This document shows, in pieces, positions 8,400 to 14,877 of a stretch of 64,000 nt of DNA. The position numbers and the translations under genes were made by a program. The stretch is from contig NZ_JAHKRM010000007.1 in assembly GCF_019396345.1 (NCBI RefSeq), positions 1 to 64,000 on the forward strand, read 5' to 3'. The notes beneath the pieces were generated by a model. The model had not been told where the DNA came from and did not search any database. It saw only the letters and a list, made by a program, of their open reading frames with translations. Each line of letters begins with the position of its first letter. The stretch's first letter is position 1. The DNA is from Nonomuraea guangzhouensis. Its GTDB lineage: Bacteria; Actinomycetota; Actinomycetes; Streptosporangiales; Streptosporangiaceae.

Positions 8400-9017
8400 G
8401 TGCGGAGTACGAGCCGGGCCGAGCAGGCTGACCAGCGCAGGGCGGAGCTCCTGGAGGCGACCCGCAAGGTGGTCCTGGAGCGCGGCCTGGCCCACACCCG
8501 GATCGCCGACATCGCCAAGTCCATCAACGTCAGCGGCGGCCTGATCCACTATCACTTCGCCACCAAGGAAGAGCTGATCACCGCCATGCTGCGGGCCACC
8601 CTCGACATCGAGGGCGCCCGCCTGGCGGAGCTGGCGGCCGGTCCCGGCAGCGCGATCGACCGGCTGGACCGCGTCCTGCGCTACTACATCCCCGAGTCCC
8701 GCTCCGACCAGAGCTGGCTCCTGTGGATCGACGCCTGGAACACCGCCCTCCGCGAGCCGACGGTCAGTGAGATCATGCTGGACCTCGAATCGGCCTGGCT
8801 GGCGGCGCTGACCCAGGTCCTCGCCGAGGGCACGGAGTCGGGCGAGTTCAGCTGCGCGGACCCGGCGGCCTCGGCCGAACGCATCGACGCCATGCTGGAC
8901 GGCCTGATCATCCGCTACACCCTCCATCCGGAGGTCCTGACCCGCGCGCGTCTGCTGGACCACGCGCACACGGCGGCGGCCAGAGAAGCCGGCATAGAGC
9001 CGACGGCCTTCACCTAG
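8400..9017 (+). CDS. TetR/AcrR-family transcriptional regulator
   Basis: The 205-residue protein has the TetR DNA-binding domain in residues about 10-57, with the recognition helix region IAKSINVSGGLIHYHFATKE. The C-terminal ligand domain resembles BetI-like members (LLWIDAWNTALREP). It begins with GTG at 8400 next to a leaderless -10 box. It lies 20 bases after the sugar-binding lipoprotein gene in the same direction and is therefore the likely local regulator of the transporter or of itself. The ligand is unknown. Inverted repeats at the front of the ABC operon are candidate operators. Confidence 0.88.
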   Translation: MRSTSRAEQADQRRAELLEATRKVVLERGLAHTRIADIAKSINVSGGLIHYHFATKEELITAMLRATLDIEGARLAELAAGPGSAIDRLDRVLRYYIPESRSDQSWLLWIDAWNTALREPTVSEIMLDLESAWLAALTQVLAEGTESGEFSCADPAASAERIDAMLDGLIIRYTLHPEVLTRARLLDHAHTAAAREAGIEPTAFT

Positions 9018-9051
9018 GAAGGCGCTTTCCCGGGCGGCCTGAAAAAAGAAC

Positions 9052-9318
9052 CTAGGCCGGCAGCGCGGCCAGGAGAAAGGCAAGGCGGGCGGCGGCGCCT
9101 TCGACGTCGTCCGTCGTGCCGAGCCGGTATCCCCACGAGGTGATGAAACTTCCACCCTCGGACAGGGTGACGGTCTCGGCCAGGGTGGCGGAGAAGCGGT
9201 TGCGCACCGACACATAGGCGGGGTCGCTCGAAAGAGCGAGGTTCTGTACCGCCAGGTCGGCGTGACGTCCCGCGTACCAAGCGAACTGCTCAAGGTTGAG
9301 CGCGGTATCAAGCATCAT
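9052..9318 (-). CDS. small hypothetical protein beside XRE regulator
   Basis: An 88-residue protein with mixed alpha/beta composition, including SVRNRFSATLAETVTLSEGG and a C-terminal alanine/leucine helix. No family was recognised. Start codons at 9318 and 9315 are adjacent; the second is equally good. It lies 70 bases downstream of, and in the same direction as, the XRE regulator gene, and a CAATTGCG motif sits between the two (9377-9384). This arrangement, a regulator of this class next to a small protein of 60-100 residues, is common in actinomycetes. It may be an effector controlled by the regulator; that is inference. Confidence 0.6.
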   Translation of the reverse strand: MMLDTALNLEQFAWYAGRHADLAVQNLALSSDPAYVSVRNRFSATLAETVTLSEGGSFITSWGYRLGTTDDVEGAAARLAFLLAALPA

Positions 9319-9376
9319 CCGTCACCTCCGCAACGTCTCCGCGACAGAATTGCACGATCTTGTGGCGGGAGGCAAG

Positions 9377-9384
9377 CAATTGCG
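9377..9384. promoter_or_regulatory. CAATTGCG half-site upstream of the 88-aa gene
   Basis: This eight-base sequence is one arm of the perfect palindrome at 10574-10589. It sits just downstream of the XRE gene stop and 59 bases before the small gene. A related AATTGCA occurs at 9348-9353. Recurrence around genes of one cluster suggests an operator. Confidence 0.35.
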
Positions 9385-9388
9385 GCGG

Positions 9389-10240
9389 TTAATGTGAGGA
9401 TTGTTTTCGATAATCGTCAAGAATGCTGATGATGACGTCCCGGCCGCCCTCGTCGAACTCCGCGCACTTCGCGTAGTCCTCGAAAGCCCGCACGTAGAAC
9501 GCGATGTCGTCGGGGTCCCGCAACACCAGGTCCTTCGTCATCGTGGCCAGGCCGATCATGGCCTCGTTGTAGATCCAGAACCCGTTGATCGGCGACGAGG
9601 GGATCTCGGTGGTGAACGGGATCACCCCGAACTCCACGTTCGGCAGCGTGCTGACCGCCAGCAGCCGGTCGAGCTGGCCGTGCATGACGTCGAGCGGGGC
9701 GATCCGGGTGCGCAGCGCCGACTCCGTCACCACGAACCTGAACGTACGGCTGCGGTCATAGAGGATCTCCTGGCGCTGCATCCGCACCCGGACCGCCGCG
9801 TCGATCTGGTCGGCGGCGCTGTAGAGGCGCTTGACCTTGCGGAACACGTGCCTGGCGTACTCGGACGTCTGCAGCAGCCCGATCACGATCGACGGCTCGA
9901 ACACCCGGAAGAGCTTGGTGCGCGCCTCCAGATCCCGGATGTCCTCCTGGAGCGCGGCCAGGCCGCTGCGGTGCCGCTGTTTCCAGTCGTCGTGCCGCTC
10001 CAGCAGCGCGATGGACTGCCTGATCAGGTCGTCCGCCGTGTCCGGAGGCGCGTTCACGGCAGCCGCCCAGACGACCACGTCGTCCTCTGTGGCGGTCTGC
10101 CGGGCGTTCTCCAGGCGCGACACCTTCGACGGCTGCCAGCGCAGCCTTTCGGCCAGCTCTTTGCCCGAAAGGTGAGCGGTCTCGCGCAACTGGCGTAGCT
10201 GGCTGCCGAGGTCGATGCGCGCCTGCTGAAACGACGTCAC
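9389..10240 (-). CDS. XRE-family regulator with DUF5753-type C-terminal domain
   Basis: The 283-residue protein has a Cro/C1-type helix-turn-helix at residues about 12-65 (LRQLRETAHLSGKELAERLR, then WQPSKVSRLENARQT). The C-terminal two thirds match the DUF5753 pattern of actinomycete regulators: IVIGLLQTSEYARHVF, then a stretch with VRMQRQEILYDRSRTFRFVV and VEFGVIPF. Proteins of this type usually stand beside a small DUF397 or similar gene; here the small partners are the 84-aa gene upstream and the 88-aa gene downstream. They act in sporulation, secondary metabolism or as antitoxin-like partners. The start at 10240 gives the usual length. Confidence 0.88.
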   Translation of the reverse strand: MTSFQQARIDLGSQLRQLRETAHLSGKELAERLRWQPSKVSRLENARQTATEDDVVVWAAAVNAPPDTADDLIRQSIALLERHDDWKQRHRSGLAALQEDIRDLEARTKLFRVFEPSIVIGLLQTSEYARHVFRKVKRLYSAADQIDAAVRVRMQRQEILYDRSRTFRFVVTESALRTRIAPLDVMHGQLDRLLAVSTLPNVEFGVIPFTTEIPSSPINGFWIYNEAMIGLATMTKDLVLRDPDDIAFYVRAFEDYAKCAEFDEGGRDVIISILDDYRKQSSH

Positions 10241-10296
10241 CGCATGAGGCTAGACGGGGTTGCGTGGATCATGCCAGACCCGGTTTGCAATTGTGA

Positions 10297-10551
10297 TCAA
10301 TCGATAGCGAAGGGTGCCCTGTCCATGGTAGGGAAATCGGTTGCCGCGGACAGGACCCGGCGGGCGATTTCGGTGATGAGCTCGCGGGGGACCTCCACCG
10401 CCGTCTCGCCATCGAGTACGTCGCGGAGATCCGCGAGCGCTTCTTTGTCGGTGAGTTCGAGGCCCTGGATGACGATCGTGCCCCGATCCGTCTCGTACAG
10501 GGTGGGGCAGGCGCCCGCCTCCGATGTGGAGCCGAGGAACCGCATGCGCAT
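10297..10551 (-). CDS. small conserved hypothetical protein upstream of XRE regulator
   Basis: An 84-residue protein with the pattern CPTLYETDRGTIVIQGLEL, a middle segment ALADLRDVLDGETAVEVPRE, and a helical end. Similar small proteins stand directly before DUF5753-type XRE regulators in many actinomycetes, a genomic pattern I recall rather than a known function. ATG codons at 10551 and 10545 are both possible; GGGGAAGG seven bases upstream of 10551 favours the first. The XRE gene follows after 56 bases. A 16-base perfect palindrome lies 22 bases upstream of the start. Confidence 0.75.
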   Translation of the reverse strand: MRMRFLGSTSEAGACPTLYETDRGTIVIQGLELTDKEALADLRDVLDGETAVEVPRELITEIARRVLSAATDFPTMDRAPFAID

Positions 10552-10573
10552 GACTATCCTTCCCCGAGTATTG

Positions 10574-10589
10574 CAATTGCGCGCAATTG
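10574..10589. promoter_or_regulatory. perfect 16-bp palindrome, candidate XRE operator
   Basis: CAATTGCGCGCAATTG is a perfect dyad placed 22-38 bases before the ATG at 10551, where a promoter for the small gene and the XRE regulator would lie. A degraded copy (CAATTGTGATCAATCG) is at 10288-10303 at the border of the next gene, and a half-site at 9377-9384. The most economical reading is autoregulation by the XRE protein. Confidence 0.5.
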
Positions 10590-10635
10590 TACGACTCGGG
10601 CGGATATATGTGATCGTTTTGGGGAAAATAGGTAT

Positions 10636-11655
10636 TTAGGGACGGTCGAGAAGTCCTCCCATGAACTCCTGAGCCCTCGCGAACAGCGCCAGCGTCGTGG
10701 CGTGCAGCAGGTCGCCGATGTCCCTGGGGGCCTGGCCGGCGCAGGCTCTGGCGTGGCTGCCCTCCAGCACGATGCCCAGCTTGAAGCAGGCCAGCACGGC
10801 GTACCAGTCGATGGCCGACAGGTCGCGTTCGGACAGCGCCGTGTAGTAGGCGACGAGTTCGCCCGGCTGTGGCAGGCCCGGGACGTGGTCGTTGTTCGAC
10901 GGCCAGGTGGCCAGCAGCCAGCCCAGATCGAGCAGCGGGTCGCCGATCGTGCACATCTCCCAGTCGACGATCGCCGCCACGCGCGGGCCGTCGTGGGCGA
11001 ACATCAGGTTCGCGAAGTGGTAGTCGCCGTGCATGACCCCCGGCGTGAACGTCGCGGGCCGGTGTCGCTCCAGCCACTCGGCCGTCTCGGCGAGATGGGG
11101 GATGTCGGGTCCGGGGTAGCCGTCGAGCCGGCCGTAGGAGTCGAGCTCCTTGAGCCAGCGCGGCACCTGCCGTTCCAGGAACCCGTCGGGCCGGCCGAAC
11201 CCCGGCAGCGCGGCCGGATCGACCCGCCCCAGCTCGGCCAGCGCGGCCGCCGCCTCCAGCCCCATCCGGTGCCGGATCGCCGGATCGGCGGCGTGCGGCT
11301 CGGGCAGCCCGGTCGACGGGTTGAACCCGTCGACCGGCTCCATCAGGTAGAAGACCGGCTCGTCGGCCGTCTGCGCGGCCACCAGCCTCGGCGCGGGCAC
11401 CGGCGTGTCACGCAGCACCGCGAGCACCCGCGCCTCCCGGCGCAGCACCTCGTTGCTCTTCTGCCGGGCGTGCAGGGGAGGTCTGCGCAGGATGTACGGG
11501 GTGCCGCCGCGCTCGAAGCGGACCATGACGTTCTGCGTGCCGCCGAGGACCGGTACGGCGCCGCTGATGTCGCCGCCCGGCAGGCCCTGGGCATCCATCC
11601 AGGCGCCGAGCGCGCCGAAGTCGATGACGCCGACGTCGATGTGGGTGGAGGTCAT
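10636..11655 (-). CDS. phosphotransferase family protein (APH/choline kinase fold)
   Basis: The 339-residue protein has the kinase-like fold of aminoglycoside and choline phosphotransferases. The catalytic loop is HGDYHFANLMF (near residue 208) and the metal-binding Asp is in VDWEMCTIGDP. The N-terminal GGTQNVMVRF and ILRRPP stretches match the subgroup fused to or found with acyl-CoA dehydrogenases (FadE36-like). In that group the substrate is probably a hydroxyacyl compound rather than an antibiotic; this is family knowledge, not visible here. It is transcribed alone, from a promoter region with a 15-bp inverted repeat, and has GAGGG before the ATG at 11655. Confidence 0.88.
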   Translation of the reverse strand: MTSTHIDVGVIDFGALGAWMDAQGLPGGDISGAVPVLGGTQNVMVRFERGGTPYILRRPPLHARQKSNEVLRREARVLAVLRDTPVPAPRLVAAQTADEPVFYLMEPVDGFNPSTGLPEPHAADPAIRHRMGLEAAAALAELGRVDPAALPGFGRPDGFLERQVPRWLKELDSYGRLDGYPGPDIPHLAETAEWLERHRPATFTPGVMHGDYHFANLMFAHDGPRVAAIVDWEMCTIGDPLLDLGWLLATWPSNNDHVPGLPQPGELVAYYTALSERDLSAIDWYAVLACFKLGIVLEGSHARACAGQAPRDIGDLLHATTLALFARAQEFMGGLLDRP

Positions 11656-11668
11656 CGCCGCCCTCTTG

Positions 11669-11692
11669 TAGAATGATGTTCTAGTACCCTAT
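11669..11692 (-). promoter_or_regulatory. promoter and inverted repeat of the phosphotransferase gene
   Basis: On the minus strand a -10-like TAGGGT is at 11687-11692 and a dyad TAGAA-N5-TTCTA is at 11669-11683, covering the expected transcription start. The dyad resembles operators of TetR-type regulators of acyl-CoA metabolism. The cognate regulator is not identifiable here. Confidence 0.4.
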
Positions 11693-11711
11693 GAGACCCC
11701 CGTTCGAGCGG

Positions 11712-12518
11712 TCAACCGAGCGCCTGCATGAACGGCAGGAACTGGCGGCTCCTGTCGCCAGGCAGGTCCCCGCCCCGCACCATGAGCGAGACCGTCCACG
11801 GGTTGCCGATGCCGTGCTCACCCGCCCACCTGACCAGGCCGTCCTTGGCCAGGTCGAGATCCAGTCGCACGACGCCGCCCACGTGCAGGGCCAGGTCGCC
11901 GATCAGCGCCTCGGCGGTCTCCTGGTCCCGCGCCACGACCGGGCCGATGACGACCTCGTCGTCGTTGCGCCACGCGTGGCCGAAACCGCCTTCGGCGATC
12001 CGCACCTGCTCCCCGAAGCCGAACATCCGGCGCAGCAGCGCCGACCGGTCCGTGCCGAACACCTCCGTGTCCAGCGCCAGGATCTCGTCGAGGTCCGCCG
12101 CCGTGGCGGGCCGGGTTCTTCCGGAAGGCTCGCCCCGGAAGACGCCGGTGTGCTTGGCGACCCTGCCGACGGTACGGAAGCCGAGCCGCTCGTACAGCGG
12201 GCGCCCGTTCTCGGTCGCGTGCAGCGACACGGCGCGGTCTCCCGCCTCCCGCAGCGCGTGCTCCATCAGCTTGCCCGCCAGCCCCTGCCTGCCGTACCTG
12301 GAGGCGGTCAGGACCATGCTGATCACGGCGTGGTCGTGGCCGTAGCGGGTCAGGATGGTCGTCGCGGCCAGGCCGTCCCCGTCGGGCGCGTCGATCCCGT
12401 ACACCTCGCCGACCTCGAACAGCAGCCCCCACTTGTGCCGCTCGGGCGGCCAGTCGCGGTCCTGGGCCAGCCGGGTGCAGTCGTCCAGGTCGGTGGGGGA
12501 GAGCAGACGCGGGTTCAT
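11712..12518 (-). CDS. GNAT acetyltransferase with two GNAT-like domains (YitH-like)
   Basis: The 268-residue protein starts with a GNAT domain whose acetyl-CoA loop is visible as VLTASRYGRQGLAGKLMEHA, followed by ENGRPLYERLGFRTVG, the end of the fold. The second half (from about residue 135) resembles the Acetyltransf_18 domain of Bacillus YitH. The substrate is unknown. I set the start at ATG 12518 because GGAAG lies nine bases upstream; the ATG at 12527 would have it in contact with the start codon. The divergent ROK gene begins 53 bases away. Confidence 0.82.
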   Translation of the reverse strand: MNPRLLSPTDLDDCTRLAQDRDWPPERHKWGLLFEVGEVYGIDAPDGDGLAATTILTRYGHDHAVISMVLTASRYGRQGLAGKLMEHALREAGDRAVSLHATENGRPLYERLGFRTVGRVAKHTGVFRGEPSGRTRPATAADLDEILALDTEVFGTDRSALLRRMFGFGEQVRIAEGGFGHAWRNDDEVVIGPVVARDQETAEALIGDLALHVGGVVRLDLDLAKDGLVRWAGEHGIGNPWTVSLMVRGGDLPGDRSRQFLPFMQALG

Positions 12519-12571
12519 GGCGGACATCTTCCTGGTCCCCGGCCGCTCGTTCAAAACGATTTACTGGGCGT

Positions 12572-13513
12572 GTGGAGTGTGTTGTGGCGGTTGATGTGGG
12601 TGGCACGACGATGAAGGGCGGGCTCGTCGGCCGTGACGGGGCGCTGTTGTACGTGGAGCGCCGGGTCACGCCGCGTGCCGAGGGGCCGGAACGGGTGATC
12701 GCCGCCATCTCGGCCTTCGTCACGGACCTGTCCCGCCCGCGCTCGGTTGGCTTGGACGGTGGGGTTCTGGAGCCTGTCGCGGTGGGGCTGGCCGTGCCGG
12801 GGCTGGTGACGGCGACGCACGCGGTGTTCTCCGCCGCGTTCGGCTGGCGTGATGTGCCGGTTGAGGCGTTCACGCAGGTGAGCCTGCCGGTCGCGCTCGG
12901 CCACGACGTCCGTTCGGCGGGGGAAGCCGAGCTGGCGTACGGCACGGGCTCCGATGTCCGCACGGGCTCGACCGGCTCCGACACCCGGTCCGGTGCCGGA
13001 GATGTGCTGTACTTGCCCATCGGCACGGGTATCGCGGGCGCGGTGGTCCTGTCCGGGAGCCTGTACGGCGGAGCCGCCGGCTGGGCGGGCCAGATCGGCC
13101 ACATCCCGGTATGGCCCGACGGCGTCCGCTGCGCCTGTGGCCAGCGCGGCTGCCTGGCGGCGTACGCCTCGGCCTCGGCCATCGCATCCCGCTGCGGCGA
13201 GGACTCCGCCGCCGACGTGGTCGCCCGCGTGACGGCTGGCGACGCTCGGGCGGTTGCGGTGTGGAACGAGGCAGTGGAGGCGCTGTCCCTGGCTCTCGCG
13301 ACGTACACCCTGCTGCTCGACCCCGCCCTGGTCGTCATCGGCGGCGGCCTCTCCTTGGCAGGCGACACCCTGATCGCACCCCTTCGTGACCGCCTGCCGA
13401 CCCTGCTCACCTTCCGCCACCCGCCTGCCCTGCGCGTCTCCGCCCTCGGTGTCCACGCGGGCCTCCTGGGCGCGGGCCTCCTGGGCTGGCGTGCCCAGGA
13501 GGACCACTTATGA
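12572..13513 (+). CDS. ROK-family protein (glucokinase-like, altered motif)
   Basis: A 313-residue sugar-kinase-fold protein of the ROK family. The ATP phosphate loop DVGGTTMKGG is at residues about 8-17, the catalytic-Asp region is LGHDVRSAGEAE, and the zinc motif CACGQRGCLAAY is near residue 190. Two residues differ from the usual family pattern: AGQIGHIPV has Gln where Glu is normally conserved before GH, and the Cys motif lacks the Glu that usually follows Leu. A glycine/serine/threonine insertion (GTGSDVRTGSTGSDTRSGAG) lies in the middle. With no HTH domain it is kinase-type, not repressor-type. Substrate uncertain and activity may be reduced. It starts at GTG 12572. Confidence 0.82.
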   Translation: MECVVAVDVGGTTMKGGLVGRDGALLYVERRVTPRAEGPERVIAAISAFVTDLSRPRSVGLDGGVLEPVAVGLAVPGLVTATHAVFSAAFGWRDVPVEAFTQVSLPVALGHDVRSAGEAELAYGTGSDVRTGSTGSDTRSGAGDVLYLPIGTGIAGAVVLSGSLYGGAAGWAGQIGHIPVWPDGVRCACGQRGCLAAYASASAIASRCGEDSAADVVARVTAGDARAVAVWNEAVEALSLALATYTLLLDPALVVIGGGLSLAGDTLIAPLRDRLPTLLTFRHPPALRVSALGVHAGLLGAGLLGWRAQEDHL

Positions 13514-13544
13514 ACTGCCACGAGTGTCCGGGAAGCGTGCTTGG

Positions 13545-14678
13545 TCAGCCCACGACACGCTCCGGTGTGTCCAGCCAGATGCGCTGGCCCTCGGCGGTGA
13601 CCGTCATCCCGAAGCGGTCACGACCGGGCTCGCCCCAGCTCACCCACTGGAAATAGGCCTCCACAGCCTCCTGCCAGACGGCCCGGTCGCCGATCTGGAA
13701 GGCCTCGTACTCCTCACGCTTCGGTTCCCAGGTCGCCGCCGCCCACTGGTCGCTGCCGCCGATCACCCACATGCGGAAGAAGTCATCACCCCGGTAGGTG
13801 GCGGAGCGGAGCCCGGTCAGCGCCGAGATCGCCAAGTCGGCTCCGGCGGAGGCGTGAGCGACGGCACGCGGATCGATCCTGGTCTGGAACTCACGAGCGG
13901 ATGCGGGGTCGACGTCGCTGAGGTCGGCTGGGCGTTGAGAGCGCATCATCATGTACGAGGCGAACCCCGGGAAGCGGCCGGTCGCCGTGCCGTCCGGACC
14001 GACCACCAGCCGAAGCGCGTGGTCGGTGCCGAAGCCCGGGCAGTACGGCGCCACGATCACCGCACTCGGCCGGGACTGCTCGACCCAGGCGTAGGGCACG
14101 GTGTGGATGCCGCAGGTGACATGCACCCGGTCATAGGGGCCGCCGTCAGGCAGGCCGTCGGCCCCGTCGCCGGTGATCAGGCGCGGCTGCACCGCGGCGG
14201 CGGCGAGGTTCTTGGCGGCCCGCTCGGCGACGGCGGCATCCACCTCGATCGACGTCACGCTGCCCTGCTCACCGACCAGGTGGGACAGCAGGGCGGCTGT
14301 CCAGCCGGTGCCGGTGCCGATCTCCAGGATCCGATTGCCAGGGTCGGGGTCCAGGAGCTCCAGCAGGTGCGCGACCGTGCTGGGAGCCGAGGACGACGAC
14401 GTGTACTGCCTGGACGCGGCCCTGATATCGGACTTGCCGTCGTCGAGCTGGGTGACGATCGAGTGCTTGGAGTAGACGGTCTCCCACCACCGGCCGGGAT
14501 CGGCATCACGGTCGATGATGAACGGCTCGTCTTCGTCTGCGGCGGCCAGCGCCACGGCTGGGATGAACAGGTGGCGCGGCACCGCGCGGATCGCCGCCTT
14601 GACGGGCTGCCCGATGTCCCCGCACACGTCGGCGTGATCGATCAGTCGCTCGATCCGCTGAATGGTGTCGTCGTCCAT
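13545..14678 (-). CDS. protein-L-isoaspartate-type O-methyltransferase of RiPP (imiditide/graspetide) type
   Basis: The 377-residue protein is a class I SAM methyltransferase of the PCMT family; the SAM motif LEIGTGTGWTAALL is near residue 118. The N-terminal part (VPRHLFIPA, then ETVYSKHSIVTQLDDG, then SSSSAPSTVAHLLELL) matches the long PCMT homologues found in RiPP clusters, which methylate an Asp of a precursor peptide so that it closes to aspartimide; repair-type PCMT has only about 210 residues. The C-terminal 150 residues are the extra domain of that subgroup. Its ATG overlaps the stop of the upstream 51-codon gene (TAATG), so the two are translationally coupled. No ATP-grasp or lanthionine gene is nearby, as in imiditide loci. 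Confidence 0.88.
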   Translation of the reverse strand: MDDDTIQRIERLIDHADVCGDIGQPVKAAIRAVPRHLFIPAVALAAADEDEPFIIDRDADPGRWWETVYSKHSIVTQLDDGKSDIRAASRQYTSSSSAPSTVAHLLELLDPDPGNRILEIGTGTGWTAALLSHLVGEQGSVTSIEVDAAVAERAAKNLAAAAVQPRLITGDGADGLPDGGPYDRVHVTCGIHTVPYAWVEQSRPSAVIVAPYCPGFGTDHALRLVVGPDGTATGRFPGFASYMMMRSQRPADLSDVDPASAREFQTRIDPRAVAHASAGADLAISALTGLRSATYRGDDFFRMWVIGGSDQWAAATWEPKREEYEAFQIGDRAVWQEAVEAYFQWVSWGEPGRDRFGMTVTAEGQRIWLDTPERVVG

Positions 14679-14833
14679 TACTTCTGGCCGTCTTCGGGGT
14701 CCTCGGCGTGTGAGCCGCCGGGCTTGCGCAGTTGGTCGAAGTTGCCTCCGGGATCGGGCTTGAATGGCTCGTCCTTGGGGCTCTTGGGGTCTTCGTGCTT
14801 GCCCACGTAGATCTCCTTCTCCTCACTGGCCAT
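14678..14833 (-). CDS. candidate imiditide-type RiPP precursor peptide, 51 aa
   Basis: A 51-codon gene directly before the PCMT-type methyltransferase, stop and start overlapping by one base. The peptide begins MASEEKEIYVGKHEDPKSPK and ends GGSHAEDPEDGQK. It is highly charged, rich in Lys, Asp, Glu, Pro and Gly, with no Cys, no Thr and only three Ser, so lanthionine or thiazole chemistry is excluded. It has six Asp residues (15, 21, 27, 33, 45, 48); Asp48 is followed by Gly, the most aspartimide-prone pair. A small charged peptide coupled to a stand-alone PCMT homologue is the known architecture of imiditides, first described from Nonomuraea. The upstream region has an inverted repeat and no clear ribosome site. 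Confidence 0.75.
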   Translation of the reverse strand: MASEEKEIYVGKHEDPKSPKDEPFKPDPGGNFDQLRKPGGSHAEDPEDGQK

Positions 14834-14836
14834 CCC

Positions 14837-14852
14837 GTCGTAACCGTACGAC
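14837..14852. promoter_or_regulatory. inverted repeat upstream of the RiPP precursor gene
   Basis: GTCGTA and TACGAC flank ACCG, ending four bases before the ATG at 14833. On the minus strand a -10-like TACGGT (14843-14848) lies inside the dyad, nine bases from the start. This could be an operator or a short hairpin at the mRNA start. Confidence 0.4.
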
Positions 14853-14877
14853 TACGGACTGAGACCAGACAAGCAGA

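Noticed and set aside
13545..14833. Lanthipeptide (FxLD-type) or graspetide cluster
   Set aside because: Methyltransferases also occur there, but the peptide has no Cys or Thr and no FxLD motif, and there is no dehydratase, cyclase or ATP-grasp gene in the neighbourhood.
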